Shown piece by piece: positions 8,164 to 17,257 of a stretch of 64,000 nt of DNA; the first letter of the stretch is position 1; the number at the start of each line of letters is the position of its first letter. A program made the position numbers and the translations under genes. Under the pieces are notes generated by a model. The model made no database searches, was not told the origin of the DNA, and saw only the letters and a list, made by a program, of their open reading frames with translations. The stretch is from the NCBI GenBank assembly GCA_964418325.1, contig CAYQLC010000006.1, positions 8,457 to 72,456 on the forward strand. Reading direction: 5' to 3'. Source of the stretch: IMCC26077 sp964418325 (GTDB taxonomy: Bacteria; Actinomycetota; Actinomycetes; Nanopelagicales; Nanopelagicaceae).

Positions 8164-9767
8164 TTAGATTTCACAACGTGACTTTGGTCTATCCATATGT
8201 GCAGAGAACTATCTTCGAAGATCTCTCCTTTGAAGTTCCTGAGGGAGAGTTCGTGCTTGTTATGGGAGATACCGGTGCAGGCAAGTCCACGCTCTTGAAG
8301 TTAATGAATGGCCTAGTACCACATCACACTGGTGGGATTTTTTCCGGCACGATTACTGTTGATGGCAAAGATACCGCGCTGCACAAGCCACGTGATCTCG
8401 TCGATCTCATCGCAATCGTCGGTCAGAATCCCGCTCTAGGTTTTGTGACTGATACGGTCGAAGAAGAATTGGTCTTTGGCATGGAATCTCTCGGCGTGCC
8501 TGCAGACGTCATGCGCAAACGCGTCGAAGATATGTTGGATTTGCTTGCCCTTGCACCCTTGCGAAATCGAAAACTTAGTTCTCTTAGCGGTGGTGAAGCC
8601 CAACGGGTTGCTATTGCCTCGGTCCTAACGATGAATCCGAAGATTCTTCTTCTCGATGAACCAACAAGCGCTCTCGATCCAATTGCTGCCGAAGAGGTTT
8701 TAGCGACGCTATCGCGATTAGTCCACGACTTAGGAATCACCATTGTCATTGCCGAACATAAACTTGAACGGGTGCTGCAATTTGTTGATCGAGTAATCTA
8801 TGTTCGCAACGAGCGAGAGGTCACTGTTGGGTTTCCGCAGGAGGTTCTCAGAGAGTCGAAACTAGCTCCCCCAATCGTCCACCTTTCACGAGCGCTCTCG
8901 AGCAGCGAAGTTCCACTCACTGTTCGAGATGCCCGCAGACAACTGGGGAACTTCGCAACAACCTTGACACCACCCGAACCAGTCAAGCTCCCCGTAGCTT
9001 CGCGAGCGCTACTGGAAATCGTGGGTGCGACCGTCAAGTATGGAAATGCCGTTGCCTTGAAAGAGGTATCGCTCTCAATCTTTCCCGGTGAGATTGTCGC
9101 AATCATGGGGCGCAACGGCGCGGGTAAATCCACGCTCCTTACGAGCATGGTTGGTTTACGAGAACTTCATCGTGGTGTGATTCGGCTATGCGATGTCGAC
9201 CCACGCTCGCTCAAAGGAAAAGATCTCATAAGCAAGGTGGGTTTTGTTCCGCAAGAGGCTAGCGATCTGCTCTACGCGCAGAGCGTCGAGGAAGAACTCC
9301 GGCATAGCGATAAAGACAATCTCGTGACATCAGGTACAACTGCCGCACTTCTCAGACGCCTTTTGCCGGAGGTTGATCCAATGGTGCATCCACGAGATCT
9401 ATCCGAGGGTGAGCGACTCTGTCTAGTGTTAGCGATCGTCCTTGCAAACAATCCGCCGTTGCTGGTTCTCGATGAGCCAACGCGCGGTCTTGATTATCAA
9501 GCCAAAACAAGACTTGTGGACGCTATTCGAGAGTGTACGAATCCCCATTCTGCGGTGATTCTTGCCTCCCATGATGTGGAATTAGTCGCCGAAGTTGCCA
9601 CCAGAGTTGTCGTTCTTGCCGATGGAGAGGTAGTTGCAGATGGAGCTGCAGGAGAGATTCTCACCTCCTCCCCTGCCTTTGCCCCTCAAGTAGCAAAAGT
9701 TCTTGCGCCGGCAAAATGGCTTACGGTTAGTGAAGTGCTCCGATCATTGGGGAAAATCGCTCCATGA
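8160..9767 (+). CDS. ecfA: ECF transporter ATPase, two fused ABC domains
   Basis: A 535-aa protein with two nucleotide-binding domains in tandem, equivalent to EcfA and EcfA'. Domain 1 (about 1-230) has Walker A GDTGAGKST, signature LSGGEAQRV and Walker B ILLLDEPTSALDP. Domain 2 (about 285-510) has Walker A GRNGAGKST, a less usual signature LSEGERLCL and Walker B LLVLDEPTRGLD. It overlaps ecfT upstream and the S component downstream by 4 nt each, so the operon is tightly coupled. The degenerate second signature suggests the two ATP sites are not equal. Confidence 0.92.
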   Translation: MIRFHNVTLVYPYVQRTIFEDLSFEVPEGEFVLVMGDTGAGKSTLLKLMNGLVPHHTGGIFSGTITVDGKDTALHKPRDLVDLIAIVGQNPALGFVTDTVEEELVFGMESLGVPADVMRKRVEDMLDLLALAPLRNRKLSSLSGGEAQRVAIASVLTMNPKILLLDEPTSALDPIAAEEVLATLSRLVHDLGITIVIAEHKLERVLQFVDRVIYVRNEREVTVGFPQEVLRESKLAPPIVHLSRALSSSEVPLTVRDARRQLGNFATTLTPPEPVKLPVASRALLEIVGATVKYGNAVALKEVSLSIFPGEIVAIMGRNGAGKSTLLTSMVGLRELHRGVIRLCDVDPRSLKGKDLISKVGFVPQEASDLLYAQSVEEELRHSDKDNLVTSGTTAALLRRLLPEVDPMVHPRDLSEGERLCLVLAIVLANNPPLLVLDEPTRGLDYQAKTRLVDAIRECTNPHSAVILASHDVELVAEVATRVVVLADGEVVADGAAGEILTSSPAFAPQVAKVLAPAKWLTVSEVLRSLGKIAP

Positions 9768-10558
9768 AGAGAGAACGCTTATCTTCGCTTGTGATTTTAT
9801 TAGCAACAATTATCGGATTTATCGCATTCACGTGGCCGCTGTTCATCGCAGCGGAAAATGACAGCGCTGCACGTTGGTTATTTATTGGACTGATGCCGTT
9901 AGTAACGATAATCCTCATCATTGAAATCACCACTGGTCAACTGAATGTGAAGACCTTGGCATTCCTTGGCGTGCTAAGCGCAACGGGTGCTGCCTTGCGC
10001 GCAATTGGCGCCGGAGCCGTGGGGCTCGAACCAATTTGGTTCCTGATAATTATTGGTGGTAGAGCGCTGGGCAAACGTTTTGGTTTTATCTTGGGATTGA
10101 CGACGATGTTGGCGTCCGCATTACTCACTGGAGGCGTCGGTCCATGGCTTGCCTTCCAAATGATGTGCGCAGCTTGGATCGGTTGGGGTGCTGGAGCGCT
10201 TCCCGTCATGGGATTCAAACGATTCCAACAACTCTTCGAAATGGGAGCGCTTGCTATTTATGGCGCGATAACAGCGCTGCTTTTTGGCGCCATGATGGAT
10301 CTGCAACTTTGGCCATGGATTGCCGCACCCGCCACATCAATCGCTTACATACCTGGCGATAGCGTGGTCGAAAACTTACAGCGATTTCTAGTTTTCCATT
10401 TTGCTACTGCACTGGCTTGGGACATACCTCGGGCGATTTTCAACGTGGTTCTCATCTTGCTCTTGGGTCGACCAATTCTCAATGCGCTACGGCGAGCACT
10501 TCGACGTGGAAATGTAGTCTTTACTCGCGAACGCGAGCGGGAACAAATGGTGGTTTGA
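9764..10558 (+). CDS. ECF transporter S component, probably cobalamin-specific
   Basis: A hydrophobic 264-aa protein with about six membrane helices and no enzyme motifs. It is the last gene of the ECF operon and overlaps the ATPase gene by 4 nt. S components bind the substrate. The cobalamin riboswitch at the head of the operon is the only specificity clue. The basic C-terminal tail is cytoplasmic by charge. Its last 38 nt overlap the 3' end of gcvT on the opposite strand. Specificity is inferred from context. Confidence 0.82.
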   Translation: MKRERLSSLVILLATIIGFIAFTWPLFIAAENDSAARWLFIGLMPLVTIILIIEITTGQLNVKTLAFLGVLSATGAALRAIGAGAVGLEPIWFLIIIGGRALGKRFGFILGLTTMLASALLTGGVGPWLAFQMMCAAWIGWGAGALPVMGFKRFQQLFEMGALAIYGAITALLFGAMMDLQLWPWIAAPATSIAYIPGDSVVENLQRFLVFHFATALAWDIPRAIFNVVLILLLGRPILNALRRALRRGNVVFTREREREQMVV

Positions 10559-11627
10559 CAACTACCGCCCCAAGAGCACGCCCTCGAACATCAACCACTA
10601 AATGTTCGCCAACCTCAATACCGGCTTCAATCAAAGCAAGTGCGATTCCCTCTTTGAGTGTGGGCGAGAAAGTTCCACTCGTCACCTCACCGACAACCGC
10701 GCCCACGGTATTACGAACCAACATTCCAGCCCGAGGAATTCCGCGATCGGTAAGTAACAAACCACGCAAGAGGCGATCCACTCCCTTTGCTTGTTGTATT
10801 CGAAGGGCTTGATGTCCATGAAAAGATTTTTTCTTCCACCCAACTGCCCAGCCGAGGTTTGCATCTAATGGCGAGATATCAAGGCTCAATTCATGTCCAT
10901 GTAACGGGTATCCCATTTCAGTGCGCAGAGTGTCTCGTGCACCCAAGCCCGCGATTTTTCCGCCAAGTCCCAAAACTGCTCTACTGAGCTCATTCCATAA
11001 CTCAATCGCAATCTCCCGCGGCGGGAGTAATTCATAACCGCGCTCACCGGAGTATCCCGTTCGACAAAGCGTGAATTCAACTCCTCCAAAAATTACTCTA
11101 GAGAAAGACATATACTCCAAAGACGCTTCAAGACCTATTTGGGTCAGCACTTGGTGTGATAGCGGGCCTTGCACAGCAATGACTGCAAAGTCTTGATGGC
11201 GATTGGTGATTTGTAATCCGAGTTGATCCTGTGTGCACTTGTCAGTAAGAAGAGTGAATACTTCTTTTGAATTCGCCGCATTGGGAATTATGAAAATTTC
11301 ATCATCGCTTAAGCAATAGATGATGACATCATCAATAACCCCTCCTTCCGATGAGCAGAGCAACGAGTACTGCGCCTGGCCCGCATTGATTTTTTCGAGG
11401 TCATTGGTGAAGATTTCGTTGATCCAAGCCTTCGCCCCAGTACCGACCACTGAAATCTTGCCCAGATGCGACACATCGAATATGCCAACCCGTTCACGCA
11501 CTGCCTCGTGCTCGGAGAGCGTGCCACCACCCACTGGCGCTGGGTACTCCAAAGGCATCTGCCATCCCGCGAAGTCGCCCAACTTAGCCCCTAGAGCACG
11601 ATGCGCTCCAAGCAATGGCGATTCCAT
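10521..11627 (-). CDS. gcvT: Glycine cleavage system T protein (aminomethyltransferase)
   Basis: Transfers the methylene group from aminomethyl-lipoyl GcvH to tetrahydrofolate. The 368-aa length is normal. The N-terminal PLLGAHRALGAKLGDFAGW and FDVSHLGKISVVG motifs, the mid-protein CRTGYSGERGYEL and the RDTLRTEMGYPLHGHEL segment are diagnostic. gcvP and gcvH are not adjacent, as in M. tuberculosis. It is divergent from pepA with 35 nt between starts. Its 3' end overlaps the ECF S component gene. Confidence 0.95.
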   Translation of the reverse strand: MESPLLGAHRALGAKLGDFAGWQMPLEYPAPVGGGTLSEHEAVRERVGIFDVSHLGKISVVGTGAKAWINEIFTNDLEKINAGQAQYSLLCSSEGGVIDDVIIYCLSDDEIFIIPNAANSKEVFTLLTDKCTQDQLGLQITNRHQDFAVIAVQGPLSHQVLTQIGLEASLEYMSFSRVIFGGVEFTLCRTGYSGERGYELLPPREIAIELWNELSRAVLGLGGKIAGLGARDTLRTEMGYPLHGHELSLDISPLDANLGWAVGWKKKSFHGHQALRIQQAKGVDRLLRGLLLTDRGIPRAGMLVRNTVGAVVGEVTSGTFSPTLKEGIALALIEAGIEVGEHLVVDVRGRALGAVVVKPPFVPARVRE

Positions 11628-11662
11628 ATCCGCAACTTACCGCGAATCGTTAGGCTCCTCGC

Positions 11663-13156
11663 ATGACAACAGCGACGACACACTCAACCAAGCTGACCTT
11701 GGGAGCACCTGGAAAGAGCGAGCCATTAGTTGTGGGGTACTCCATTACCAAGAGAAGTTCTGACGCGAGTTTGTCGCTCTCACACAGCTCTAATTCACTG
11801 AGTGCAGAAAGTGCTAGATGGCTGAAAAAGGCCCTCGAAAGCACTCGGGTAACGGGGGATGCTGATGAAACACGTTCATTGACTGATCCCTCTGGTCGAC
11901 TCATAGTCGCAACTGCAATTCCGAAAAAAGGTGATCTTGAAGCGCTCCGCAGAGCGGCCGGTGCAGCAGCTCGCGCCCTTTTCGGACATGCACATATCAC
12001 CTTTGCCATGGATGTTTTGGGCGCTGACGAGCTTGCCGCTGTTGCAGAAGGAGCACTTCTTGGCTCCTACCAGTTTCATCAATTCAAAGGTGATACGAAG
12101 AATCCACAACGACTAGAGCGCATCACCATCGCTCCAGGTCGTTCCATTAAAAATGGTGCACAAGTAATCAAACGTTCTGAAATTATCGTTAATAGAGTTC
12201 TCATGGTCCGCGATCTGATCAATATGCCACCGAGCTATCTCACTCCAGAGAAGTTCGTGTCAATTGTCAAAAGCAAACTTCCTGCTTCGATTAAAGCAAC
12301 TGTAAAAACTGACACGCAATTACGAAGTGAGGGCTTCGGAGGAATTGTTGCCGTAGGGCAAGGGTCGGCAAATCCCCCACGACTACTCCATCTTTCGTAC
12401 CGACCAAAGAAAGCACGAAAAAAATTTGCCTATGTAGGAAAGGGAATCACCTTCGATACGGGTGGTCTTGCCTTAAAGCCTGCGCAAGGCATGGAAGCCA
12501 TGAAATCAGATATGAGTGGTGCAGCGGCAGTTGTTGGAGCGATCATGGCGATAGCTGAATTGCAGTTACCCGTAGCGATAGATGCATGGGCGCCACTTGC
12601 AGAGAATATGGTGAGCGAGTCAGCCACTCGCCCGAGTGATGTCATCACTATGTACGGTGGAAAAACTGTTGAGGTGTTGAATCCCGATGCCGAGGGGCGG
12701 CTTATTCTCGCGGATGTATTGGTTCGAGCAGTGGAAGTAACGAAAGATCTCGATGGCATTATTGATGTCGCCACGTTGACTGGCGCGCAAATCGTTGCTC
12801 TGGGCAAAAGGACAGCCGCTGTGATGGGCAATGATGAGAACTTCCGAGATCGTTTCTTGAGCGTGGCTAAGAGCGCCGGGGAGAGCTTCTGGCCGATGCC
12901 GCTACCTGAAGAGTTGCGCCCATCCCTGGATTCTCCAACGGCTGACCTGGCCAATATCGGTGAGCGGATGGGAGGAATGTTGGTGGCAGGCCTTTTCTTG
13001 CGAGAGTTCGTTCCTGCCGATCTACCCTGGCTCCACCTCGATATTGCCGGGCCCTCCTTCAACGAGGACCAGCCTCACGGGTACACCCCAGTGGGCGGAG
13101 TGGGCTTCGCCCTCCGCTCGTTGGTCCACCTCGCCGAGGTCACGGGCACCCGCTGA
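11663..13156 (+). CDS. pepA: Leucyl aminopeptidase (M17 family)
   Basis: Cytosolic di-metal aminopeptidase, 497 aa. The N-terminal macrodomain-like part is variable. The catalytic half has GKGITFDTGGLALKP and KSDMSGAAAV with metal and catalytic residues, and the M17 signature NPDAEGRLILADVL (usually NTDAEGR). It starts at an ATG directly after a short intergenic region shared with gcvT. The M. tuberculosis orthologue pepB lies close to gcvT too. No odd features. Confidence 0.94.
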   Translation: MTTATTHSTKLTLGAPGKSEPLVVGYSITKRSSDASLSLSHSSNSLSAESARWLKKALESTRVTGDADETRSLTDPSGRLIVATAIPKKGDLEALRRAAGAAARALFGHAHITFAMDVLGADELAAVAEGALLGSYQFHQFKGDTKNPQRLERITIAPGRSIKNGAQVIKRSEIIVNRVLMVRDLINMPPSYLTPEKFVSIVKSKLPASIKATVKTDTQLRSEGFGGIVAVGQGSANPPRLLHLSYRPKKARKKFAYVGKGITFDTGGLALKPAQGMEAMKSDMSGAAAVVGAIMAIAELQLPVAIDAWAPLAENMVSESATRPSDVITMYGGKTVEVLNPDAEGRLILADVLVRAVEVTKDLDGIIDVATLTGAQIVALGKRTAAVMGNDENFRDRFLSVAKSAGESFWPMPLPEELRPSLDSPTADLANIGERMGGMLVAGLFLREFVPADLPWLHLDIAGPSFNEDQPHGYTPVGGVGFALRSLVHLAEVTGTR

Positions 13157-13226
13157 GAGTGGGAAGATAGGGCCAGTAGTTGGCGAGATATTGAGCAGTA
13201 CGCGTGGCGAGAGCGGAGTCAGATAA

Positions 13227-14591
13227 ATGTCCTTTGATGTAGTCATCCTCGGTGGCGGCTCGGGCGGGTACGCATGCGCCCTTCGATCAGCTCAACTTGG
13301 TTTATCCGTGGCCTTGATTGAGGCAGGGAAATTAGGGGGAACCTGTCTGCATCGGGGTTGCATACCAACCAAAGCGCTCTTACATGCCGGCGAAATTGCA
13401 GACAACACAAGAGATGCCCATGAGTTTGGTGTCGTGGCTGAACTAGGTGGCATCGATATGCCAGGGGTGAACAACTACAAAGATGGTGTGATCTCCAAGC
13501 TATATAAAGGACTACAAGGTCTAGTGAAGAGTCGTGGCATCACCTTCATTGAGGGGCATGGCAAAGTTGTTTCGGCTAACACAGTCGAGGTGAATGGCGA
13601 AAAATACACGGGCAAGAACTTGGTACTTGCAACCGGCTCTTATCCAAAAACACTACCTGGTCTTGAAATCAATGGCACAACAATTGTGACTAGTGACCAC
13701 GCGCTGACACTCGACTACGTACCAAAGAGCGTCATTGTTCTTGGTGGTGGCGTCATTGGATGTGAATTTGCCTCAGTATGGAAGTCATTTGGCTCAGATG
13801 TTCGCATCATTGAAGGTTTGCAACATTTAGTTCCACTCGAAGATGAATCATCATCTAAATTATTGGAGCGGGCCTATCGTAAACGTGGAATTAATTTTGA
13901 ACTCGGCGTCCGTTTCAAGAGCGCAACTCCTACCGCAAATGGCGTGAAAGTCGCACTTGAAGATGGTCGTGAATTTGAGGCAGATCTCCTGCTCGTCTCC
14001 ATCGGTCGCGGTCCAACATCGGCTAATTTGGGGTATGAGGAGATTGGTTTGGCAATGGATCGTGGATATGTCCTGGTCGATGAGAAATGTCGAACCAATG
14101 TTCCTGGCGTCTTTGCAGTAGGTGACTTAATTCCTACCCTCCAACTGGCACACGTCGGATTTGGTGAGGGAATACTTGTTGCAGAAGAGATTGCTGGACT
14201 TAATCCGCGACCAATTAATTATGATGGTGTGCCTCGAGTAACGTATTCAGAGCCCGAGGTTGCATCGGTTGGCTTGACCACTGCGCAGGCAAAAGAGCGC
14301 GGTCATGATGTCGTTGAGCTTATCTACGACCTAGCTGGAAATGGAAAGTCACAAATCTTGCGAACTTCAGGTTCAGTCAAATTAGTTGCTGAGAAGAATG
14401 GACCTGTTTTGGGCATTCACATGGTCGGATCCCGGGTTGGCGAATTGCTCGCCGAGGCTCAATTGATTTTCAACTGGGAGGCGAGCGCCGATGATGTCGC
14501 TCCGTTGATTCATGCGCATCCCACCATGTCAGAGGCGATGGGCGAGGCCCATTTGGCTCTAGCCGGCAAGCCATTGCACGCCCACGGATAG
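13227..14591 (+). CDS. lpdA: Dihydrolipoyl dehydrogenase (E3)
   Basis: Flavoprotein disulfide reductase of 454 aa that reoxidises lipoyl groups. FAD site GGGSGGYACALRSAQLG at the N-terminus, redox pair in GGTCLHRGCIPTKALLH around residues 38-50, NAD site VLGGGVIGCEF near 175, second FAD segment GVFAVGDL and the catalytic His-Glu pair in the HAHPTMSEA segment at the C-terminus. It lies 33 nt upstream of the E2 gene, so it is probably shared by the 2-oxoacid dehydrogenases and the glycine cleavage system. Confidence 0.96.
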   Translation: MSFDVVILGGGSGGYACALRSAQLGLSVALIEAGKLGGTCLHRGCIPTKALLHAGEIADNTRDAHEFGVVAELGGIDMPGVNNYKDGVISKLYKGLQGLVKSRGITFIEGHGKVVSANTVEVNGEKYTGKNLVLATGSYPKTLPGLEINGTTIVTSDHALTLDYVPKSVIVLGGGVIGCEFASVWKSFGSDVRIIEGLQHLVPLEDESSSKLLERAYRKRGINFELGVRFKSATPTANGVKVALEDGREFEADLLLVSIGRGPTSANLGYEEIGLAMDRGYVLVDEKCRTNVPGVFAVGDLIPTLQLAHVGFGEGILVAEEIAGLNPRPINYDGVPRVTYSEPEVASVGLTTAQAKERGHDVVELIYDLAGNGKSQILRTSGSVKLVAEKNGPVLGIHMVGSRVGELLAEAQLIFNWEASADDVAPLIHAHPTMSEAMGEAHLALAGKPLHAHG

Positions 14592-14624
14592 TTATTACGA
14601 TTAGCCAGAGTAGAGGAGAAGTCG

Positions 14625-16353
14625 ATGTCATTTAATGTCGTGATGCCAGCTCTTGGAGAGAGCGTTACTGAGGGCACCGTTACTCGTTGGCTTAAAAACG
14701 AGGGAGATCAGGTCGCGGTCGATGAGCCGCTCCTTGAGGTGTCTACCGACAAAGTTGATACCGAGATTCCCTCCCCCGTGGCTGGAACCATTGCGAAAAT
14801 CCTGGTTGCAGTAGATCAGACCGTNNNNNNNNNNNNNNNNNNNNNNNNNNNNNNNNNNNNNNNNNNNNNNNNNNNNNNNNNNNNNNNNNNNNNNNNNNNN
14901 NNNNNNNNNNNNNNNNNNNNNNNNTGTGACCCCTGCTGTGACCCCAGCTGCGAATAACTCAGCAGAGATAGTCGTCATGCCTGCACTTGGAGAGAGCGTG
15001 ACTGAAGGAACTGTCACGCGATGGTTAAAGAACGTTGGCGATGCGATCGCTATGGATGAGGCCCTCCTCGAAGTTTCAACTGACAAAGTGGATACCGAAA
15101 TTCCCTCACCTGTTGCTGGAACGGTCAGTGAGATCTTTGCTCCGGCAGATTCAGTTGTGCCAGTCGGTGGAAAACTTGCAGCTATTAGTGCAACGGGTTC
15201 GAAAAGCAGCGGTGCGAGTGCACCAGCAGCGAGCGCACCGGCAACGCCACCGCCATCAACGCCTGCCCCTGCCCCTGCCCCTGCTGCCCCTGCTCCGGCA
15301 CCACTGGCAACCCCCGCGCCTGCCCCAACACAGAGCATTCCGGCTCCGGCATCACGAGTGGAATCGGATTCTTATGTCACTCCACTTGTTCGAAAACTTG
15401 CTGCAGAGCTCAATGTCGATCTTGCCGCAATGTCGGGAACTGGAGTCGGTGGTCGAATTCGTAAGCAAGATGTTTACGATGCAGCAGAGCGTGCCCGAGC
15501 TGCGGCCGCAACCATCGCACCTGCGCCAACAACGTCAACAACGTCAACAAGCTCAACAACTCACGCTTCTGTCGTCGCGACCACTTCAGCATCCCCTGCG
15601 TCTGCTTCGGGTGGCACACCAATAGTTGCCTCGCCACTTCGAGGAACAAGTGTTCCTATGACTCGACTACGAAAAGTCATCGCTTCACGAATGGTGGAAT
15701 CGCTTCAGACCTCCGCGCAACTCACCACCGTTATTGAAGTTGATGTTACTAAAATCGCAAAACTACGTGCCAAAGCGAAGAGCGCTTTCCAAGAGCGTGA
15801 AGGTGTCAATCTCACATTCTTACCTTTCTTTGCAGTGGCAGTCTGCGAAGCCCTCAAGGCACATCCTGTAGTGAATGCATCAATAGATGGTGAGAACATC
15901 GTGTATCACGGCACTGAGAATTTGGGAATTGCCGTCGATACTGAACGTGGACTACTTGTTCCAGTAATCAAAGATGCAGGCGACTTAAACCTGGGTGGAC
16001 TAGCGCGTCGAATCAACGATGTTGCGCTGCGCACTCGGGATAGCAAGATCAACCCTGACGAATTAAGTGGCGGCACCTTTACTATCACCAACACCGGAAG
16101 TCGCGGCGCGCTCTTTGATACGCCAATCATCAATCAACCACAAGTTGCCATTCTTGGTATCGGGTCAATCGTCAAGCGCCCGGTTGTGATTACAGAAGCA
16201 GATGGAGAGGAGAAGATTGCCATTCGCTCCATGGTCTACTTGGCAATCTCATACGACCATCGAATCGTCGATGGCGCCGACGCTGCTCGCTTCTTAGGCA
16301 CTCTCAAAGAGCGCTTGGAACTTGGTCGCTTCGAAGCAGACTTGGGTATCTAG
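14625..16353 (+). CDS. sucB: 2-oxoacid dehydrogenase E2 (dihydrolipoamide acyltransferase), interrupted by gap
   Basis: E2 with two lipoyl domains. The first spans 14625-14824 and the second begins just after 14925; each has ALGESVTEGTVTRWLKN and the lipoyl-lysine motif EVSTDKVDTEIPSP. An Ala/Pro-rich linker follows, then a peripheral-subunit-binding domain (VTPLVRKLAAELNVD), a Thr/Ser-rich linker and the catalytic core ending with SYDHRIVDGADAARFL. The 100-N gap falls between the lipoyl domains and the two sides are in different frames, so its true size is not 100. M. tuberculosis DlaT also has two lipoyl domains. It could serve 2-oxoglutarate or pyruvate dehydrogenase, or both. Confidence 0.93.
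14825..14924. other. Assembly gap, 100 N, inside the E2 gene
   Basis: Placeholder gap between two near-identical lipoyl domain repeats and their low-complexity linker. The flanking reading frames differ by one base, which shows that the placeholder length is wrong rather than that the gene is frameshifted. Confidence 0.99.
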
Positions 16354-16358
16354 TCGCT

Positions 16359-17243
16359 ATGTCACGGACTATCGCAGTCACGGGAGCATCGGGTCTTATT
16401 GGTTCAGCGTTGGTCGCTCATCTGCGCGACAAAGGTGACACCGTCATCAAATTAGTCAGACGCGAACCGCGTTCTAAAGATGAGGCCTTTTGGCATCCTA
16501 TGGAAGGCAAAGTTGATCTTAACGCGCTCGAAGGAGTTGATTCCATCGTCCATCTAGCCGGTGCAGGGGTTGGCGATAAACGCTGGAGCGCTGCATACAA
16601 AGGTGAAATTCTCAATTCCCGACTTTACGGAACAACAACGATTGCCAATGCTGCTGAACAACTAAAGATCAAATCCTTAATCTCTTCAAGCGCAATTGGT
16701 TGGTATGGCGAAACCGGCAACCGAGCTGTGACGGAAAATGATCGTGGTGGCGATGATTTCCTCGCGCATGTCTGTCTTGAGTGGGAGCGTGCAGCCGACG
16801 GTGCACCATCAGTGCGTACCGTTAAAATTCGAACTGGTCTCGTCCTAGATCCCACCGGTGGAGCGCTTGGCCGGATGATGCCGCTTTTTAAGTTTGGTCT
16901 CGGTGGAAAATTGGGTTCCGGAAAACAGTGGTGGTCATGGATCACCATTCACGATCACGTTCGAGCCATCGATTATTTGATTGATAGCGATTTATCTGGG
17001 CCCGTTAACCTCACTGCACCTAATCCAGCAACCAATAGTGAGTTCACCGCCGCCCTCGCTCGCGCACTCAAACGTCCCGCGCTTTTGCCAGTACCAGGAT
17101 TTGCACTCAAATTAACTCTAGGCGGATTCTCTACTGAAATTCTCGGCTCCAAGCGAGTACTTCCAGAGCGACTCAATGAAGCCGGTTTTTCCTTCGACTT
17201 CCCACACCTTGCTCCTGCCTTAGCAAAGTTAGCTACGCAGTAA
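16359..17243 (+). CDS. TIGR01777 family epimerase/NAD(P)-binding protein
   Basis: A 294-aa extended-SDR protein of the YfcH/TIGR01777 family. The N-terminal dinucleotide motif is TGASGLIGSALV. HLAGAGVGDKRWS, the SSSAIGWYG segment with the SDR tyrosine, and a C-terminal domain with GGFSTEILGSKRVLPERL are characteristic. It starts 5 nt after the E2 gene, and M. tuberculosis has the equivalent Rv2216 next to dlaT and before lipB. The biochemical role is unknown; a link to the lipoate-dependent complexes rests only on conserved neighbourhood. Confidence 0.88.
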   Translation: MSRTIAVTGASGLIGSALVAHLRDKGDTVIKLVRREPRSKDEAFWHPMEGKVDLNALEGVDSIVHLAGAGVGDKRWSAAYKGEILNSRLYGTTTIANAAEQLKIKSLISSSAIGWYGETGNRAVTENDRGGDDFLAHVCLEWERAADGAPSVRTVKIRTGLVLDPTGGALGRMMPLFKFGLGGKLGSGKQWWSWITIHDHVRAIDYLIDSDLSGPVNLTAPNPATNSEFTAALARALKRPALLPVPGFALKLTLGGFSTEILGSKRVLPERLNEAGFSFDFPHLAPALAKLATQ

Positions 17244-17257
17244 CGATTATCTTTGTT

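Noticed and set aside
12430..13062. A 210-aa frame opposite pepA
   Set aside because: It is antisense to the conserved M17 catalytic half, with no start signal or domain.
15035..15625. A 196-aa plus-strand frame rich in Gln, Arg and Leu
   Set aside because: It is the shifted frame of the Ala/Pro/Thr linker of the E2 protein; composition is explained by low-complexity GC-rich codons.
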